Source of the DNA: Methylovirgula ligni
GTDB lineage: Bacteria > Pseudomonadota > Alphaproteobacteria > Rhizobiales > Beijerinckiaceae
NCBI RefSeq assembly: GCF_004135935.1
Contig: NZ_CP025086.1
Location: 2,108,001-2,172,000 of the forward strand
Direction of reading: 5' to 3'
DNA length: 64,000 bases
Shown: in pieces, positions 61,094-64,000 of the stretch
Numbering within the stretch: the stretch's first letter is position 1
Layout: every line of letters begins with the position of its first letter
Notes under the pieces: model-generated
What the model was told of the DNA's origin: nothing
Database searches by the model: none
The model's input: the letters and a program-made list of their open reading frames with translations, nothing else
Position numbers and translations under genes: made by a program

Positions 61094-61315
61094 ATGTCCA
61101 CCAAATTGAACCGGCCGCGCGAAATCATCGAATTCTGTTTGGCGCCCTTAGGCATTTCCGAGAAGAGCGAAGCCTATAAGGAGGCGTTCCGCCGGCTGGA
61201 GCATGTCATCAAGACGTTCCAGCTCGCGGCGGCGCGGGAGAAGCAGCCGGTCTCGGTCGATTTCACCCATATCAACACGATTACGATCGACGAGCGCGCC
61301 CACGGCGACGAATGA
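61094..61315 (+). CDS. Small conserved-looking protein of unknown function
   Basis: The 73-residue protein begins MSTKLNRPREIIEFCLAPLG and ends DERAHGDE. It has a helical middle with RRLEHVIKTFQLAAAR and no membrane segment or cofactor motif. AGGAGAATCCC precedes the ATG at good distance, which supports translation. I do not recognise the family. It lies 24 bases after the nitroreductase gene, so it may be co-transcribed. Confidence 0.6.
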   Translation: MSTKLNRPREIIEFCLAPLGISEKSEAYKEAFRRLEHVIKTFQLAAAREKQPVSVDFTHINTITIDERAHGDE

Positions 61316-61494
61316 CGGCGTGGGCCGGGCTGCTTCAACGTCCGGGCTCTGTCAGAAAATATATTGATTCACAAGGTCTTATGCGGCCTTGAAAACTTGT
61401 GAACCATTTCGGCGCGAACTCGAAAGCCGTGCCGAAGTCATGGTAACGTCATCAGGGGGAGGCAGCGTCGCCGGGCCAAGCAAAGGAGAATACC

Positions 61495-63771
61495 GTGCCG
61501 TCCAAGGGCGATGAACTGAGATCTGCCGAAAACGAGCCGCCGGTGGAAGTTCCGCCGCCCGTCGATCCGGCTCTTGCCGGGGAATCATCCCCAGCCGCCT
61601 CGATCCCGATCATGGACGATCTCTCCAAGGTCTCCGGCCCGCATCCGGACCTCATCCATTCGCCCGAGCGCTTCATCAACCGCGAATTGTCGTGGCTCGA
61701 ATTCAACCGCCGCGTTTTGCAGGAGGCCTCCAACCGCAACCATCCCTTGCTGGAGCAATTGCGGTTCCTCTCGATCTCGGCCAACAACCTCGATGAATTC
61801 TTCATGGTCCGGGTCGCGGGCCTGCGCGGCCAGGTGCGTGCCGGTGTCTCGACGCCGTCCGAGGATGGGCTGACGCCAGCCGAGCAATTGGTAAAAATCC
61901 GCGAGCGGGTTGGCCTGCTCGCCGCCGAGCAGCAGCGCCGCTGGGGCGAATTGCGCAAGGAGCTGAAGACGAATGCCGTCATCCTGCTCGATGCGCAGGA
62001 TGTCGACGCGACGGATGTTGCCTGGCTCGAGCAATATTTCCTGCAGCACATCTTCCCGCTGCTGACGCCGCTGGCGGTCGATCCGGCGCATCCGTTTCCG
62101 TTCATTCCCAATCTCGGATTCACGATCGCGCTGGAACTCGTCGAGCCGCGCGAAAACCGCCATCTCAAGGCGCTGATCCGTCTGCCGATCAAGGCGGACC
62201 GCTTCGTGCAACTGCCGCCGGACGGCAGCGCCCAGCGTTTCATCGCGATCGAAACACTGGTGAGCATGTTCACCCAGTCGCTGTTCCCCGGCTATCTTGT
62301 GCGCGGGTCCGGCGTGTTCCGTGTCATTCGCGACAGCGATATCGAGATCGAGGAAGAGGCCGAGGATCTGGTGCTCCTGTTCCAGTCCGCTTTGAAGCGC
62401 CGCCGCCGCGGCTCTGTCATCCGGCTCGAAGTCGACGCGCATATGCCCGAGCAATTGCGCAATTTCGTCTCTGAGGAGCTCGATGTCGCGGGCGATGAGA
62501 TTTTCGTCCTCGACGGTATGCTGGCGCAGAACGACCTTTCGGTGCTGATCGGTGTCGATCGGCCGGACCTGAAGTTCAAGCCTTACAACGCGCGGTTTCC
62601 CGAACGCGTGCGCGACAATGGCGGCGATTGCTTTGTCGCCATCAAGCAGAAGGACCTCGTCGTCCATCACCCCTACGAATCCTTCGACGTCGTTGTGCAA
62701 TTCCTGAAGCAGGCGGCGGCGGACCCCTCGGTCGTTGCGATCAAGCAAACGCTCTATCGCACCTCGGCGGACAGTCCGATCGTCCGCGCCCTGATCGAAG
62801 CGGCGGAGGCCGGCAAATCCGTCACCGCGCTGGTCGAATTGAAGGCGCGCTTTGACGAGGAGGCCAATATCCGCTGGGCGCTCGATCTCGAGCGCGCGGG
62901 CGCGCAGGTCGTCTTCGGCTTCATTGCGCTCAAGACGCATGCCAAGCTCTCGATGGTCGTGCGGCGCGAGGGCGCCGGGCTCGTCACGTATTGCCATCTC
63001 GGCACCGGCAATTATCATCCGGTGACGGCGCGGATTTACACGGACATTTCCTTCTTCACGGCCGACCCCGCGATCGCCAGCGATGTCTCGCGTATCTTCA
63101 ATTACATCACCGGCTATGCCGAACCGGCGCAGTTGGAGCGCATGTCGATCTCGCCGATCAATTTGAAGAAGCGGCTGCTCGACCATATCGCTAAGGAAGC
63201 CGACCTCGCCCGCGCGGGCAAACCGGCGGCGATCTGGGCCAAGTGCAACGCCCTCGTCGATCCCGAGATCATCGACGCGCTCTATGCGGCGAGCCAGGCG
63301 GGTGTGCAGATCGATTGCATCGTCCGTGGCATCTGCTGCCTGCGGCCGGGCGTGCCGGGCCTGTCCGAGAACATTCGCGTCAAGTCGATCATCGGCCGCT
63401 TTCTCGAACATGCGCGCGTCTACGCCTTCGGCTGCGGCCACGGCCTGCCGCATGCCAAGGCGGCGGTTTATATTTCCTCCGCCGATCTCATGCCGCGCAA
63501 TCTCGACCGCCGCGTCGAGGCGCTGGTGCCAATCACCAATCCCACCTGCCACAGTCAGGTGCTCGATCAGATCATGATCGCCAATCTCCTCGACAACCAG
63601 CAGAGCTATCGGGTGTTGCCGGACGGCTCCAGTTCGCGCATCAACGCGGGCAAGAACGAGCCCTTCAACGCGCATTCCTATTTCATGACCAATCCGAGCC
63701 TTTCGGGCCGTGGCCGGTCGTTGCAGGAATCGGCACCGAAGACTCTGCTGAAGCGGTTGGAGGGCCGGTGA
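61495..63771 (+). CDS. ppk1: Polyphosphate kinase 1
   Basis: The 758-residue protein has [20 protein letters not shown] at about residue 56, then [35 protein letters not shown], and the phosphorylated His at about 482 in [15 protein letters not shown] second His is in [18 protein letters not shown]. It makes polyphosphate from ATP. The first 55 residues are acidic/proline-rich and less conserved, so a later start cannot be excluded. The stop overlaps ppx by four bases. Confidence 0.95.
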   Translation: MPSKGDELRSAENEPPVEVPPPVDPALAGESSPAASIPIMDDLSKVSGPHPDLIHSPERFINRELSWLEFNRRVLQEASNRNHPLLEQLRFLSISANNLDEFFMVRVAGLRGQVRAGVSTPSEDGLTPAEQLVKIRERVGLLAAEQQRRWGELRKELKTNAVILLDAQDVDATDVAWLEQYFLQHIFPLLTPLAVDPAHPFPFIPNLGFTIALELVEPRENRHLKALIRLPIKADRFVQLPPDGSAQRFIAIETLVSMFTQSLFPGYLVRGSGVFRVIRDSDIEIEEEAEDLVLLFQSALKRRRRGSVIRLEVDAHMPEQLRNFVSEELDVAGDEIFVLDGMLAQNDLSVLIGVDRPDLKFKPYNARFPERVRDNGGDCFVAIKQKDLVVHHPYESFDVVVQFLKQAAADPSVVAIKQTLYRTSADSPIVRALIEAAEAGKSVTALVELKARFDEEANIRWALDLERAGAQVVFGFIALKTHAKLSMVVRREGAGLVTYCHLGTGNYHPVTARIYTDISFFTADPAIASDVSRIFNYITGYAEPAQLERMSISPINLKKRLLDHIAKEADLARAGKPAAIWAKCNALVDPEIIDALYAASQAGVQIDCIVRGICCLRPGVPGLSENIRVKSIIGRFLEHARVYAFGCGHGLPHAKAAVYISSADLMPRNLDRRVEALVPITNPTCHSQVLDQIMIANLLDNQQSYRVLPDGSSSRINAGKNEPFNAHSYFMTNPSLSGRGRSLQESAPKTLLKRLEGR

Positions 63772-64000
63772 ACCTGTTGATGCCCAAATTATTTACGCCG
63801 ACACCGCTGCGCCCGGAGGTGAAAGGGCCGGTCGCCGTTGTCGATATCGGCTCGAATTCGGTGCGCCTCGTCGCCTATGATGGGCTGACGCGGGCGCCGA
63901 CGCCGATCTTCAACGAGAAGGCCCTGTGCGGCCTGGGCAACGGTGTTGCCAAGACGGGCGAACTTTCGCCCGCCAGCGTGGCCAAGGCGCTCGCCGCCCT
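63768..64000 (+). CDS. ppx: Exopolyphosphatase/Ppx-GppA phosphatase, 3' end outside the window
   Basis: The frame from the GTG at 63768 (ATG at 63780 is the alternative) runs to the window end. It contains [18 protein letters not shown], the phosphate-1 motif of the ASKHA/Ppx-GppA family, and [19 protein letters not shown]. About 77 residues are present. With ppk1 it forms the usual polyphosphate make/break pair. Confidence 0.9.
   Translation, partial: MNLLMPKLFTPTPLRPEVKGPVAVVDIGSNSVRLVAYDGLTRAPTPIFNEKALCGLGNGVAKTGELSPASVAKALAA

Overview
The window is a GC-rich chromosomal segment of an alphaproteobacterium. Gene content and order point to the Hyphomicrobiales (Rhizobiales). A small pqqA gene of the kind found in methylotrophs, K+-independent H+-pyrophosphatase and the overall gene set make a Beijerinckiaceae-like relative (Methylocella, Methylocapsa or Beijerinckia type) a reasonable guess. 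The order is well supported by the sequence; the family is inference. Most of the segment is housekeeping DNA. I see no transposase, integrase, prophage gene, CRISPR array or rRNA.

Layout, left to right. Positions 1-7.2 kb hold a partial NYN-domain gene, then rpoZ, the bifunctional (p)ppGpp enzyme rsh, pdxJ, acpS, lepB, rnc and era, mostly overlapping end to end. From 7.2 to 12.4 kb this block is interrupted by a terminator, a 25-residue pqqA on the minus strand, a histidine kinase and response regulator pair, recO, a glycosyltransferase and a small exported protein; parC follows. From 14.7 to 21 kb lie a TPR-methyltransferase, bpt, an RDD membrane protein, a VanX-type dipeptidase, hemB, a 3-hydroxyisobutyryl-CoA hydrolase-like gene and a small membrane protein. 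From 21 to 24 kb the MarR-type regulator ldtR sits beside its probable target, an L,D-transpeptidase.

From 23.8 to 29 kb is glyA-nrdR-ribD-ribE-(DinB)-ribH-nusB. This gives folate one-carbon supply, ribonucleotide reductase control and riboflavin synthesis, with a DinB-like gene inserted in the rib genes. At 29.1-31.0 kb a visibly AT-richer two-gene module (a membrane-anchored coiled-coil protein and a protein with a HEPN-type R-x4-H motif) separates nusB from thiL. This is the best candidate for an undescribed accessory system. From 31.3 to 40.5 kb the core resumes: thiL, hppA, bamE, a cytochrome bc1 chaperone, yceD, plsX, fabH, ihfA and a MerR regulator.

A tRNA-Pro(GGG) at 40.6 kb is followed by a three-gene surface-glycan module (glycosyltransferase, NeuD-like acyltransferase, DegT/DnrJ aminotransferase). 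Then come a small DSFPASDPP protein, thrS, a GH25 lipoprotein lysozyme, an extradiol dioxygenase-like gene, rne (RNase E with a large acidic insertion), an AMIN-type amidase, mrcA, and prfB, which needs a programmed +1 frameshift. The right end has a rhomboid protease, a CBS protein, folE-hisI, an IscU-like scaffold, yidD, a nitroreductase, a 73-residue protein, ppk1 and the start of ppx.

Themes that tie the genes together are cell-wall synthesis and remodelling (ldtR/ldtP, VanX-type, amidase, PBP1a, GH25), phosphate and pyrophosphate metabolism (rsh, hppA, ppk1-ppx), cofactor synthesis (pdxJ, rib genes, thiL, hemB, folE, pqqA) and RNA processing (rnc, era, rne, nusB). GC statements below are by eye, not computed.
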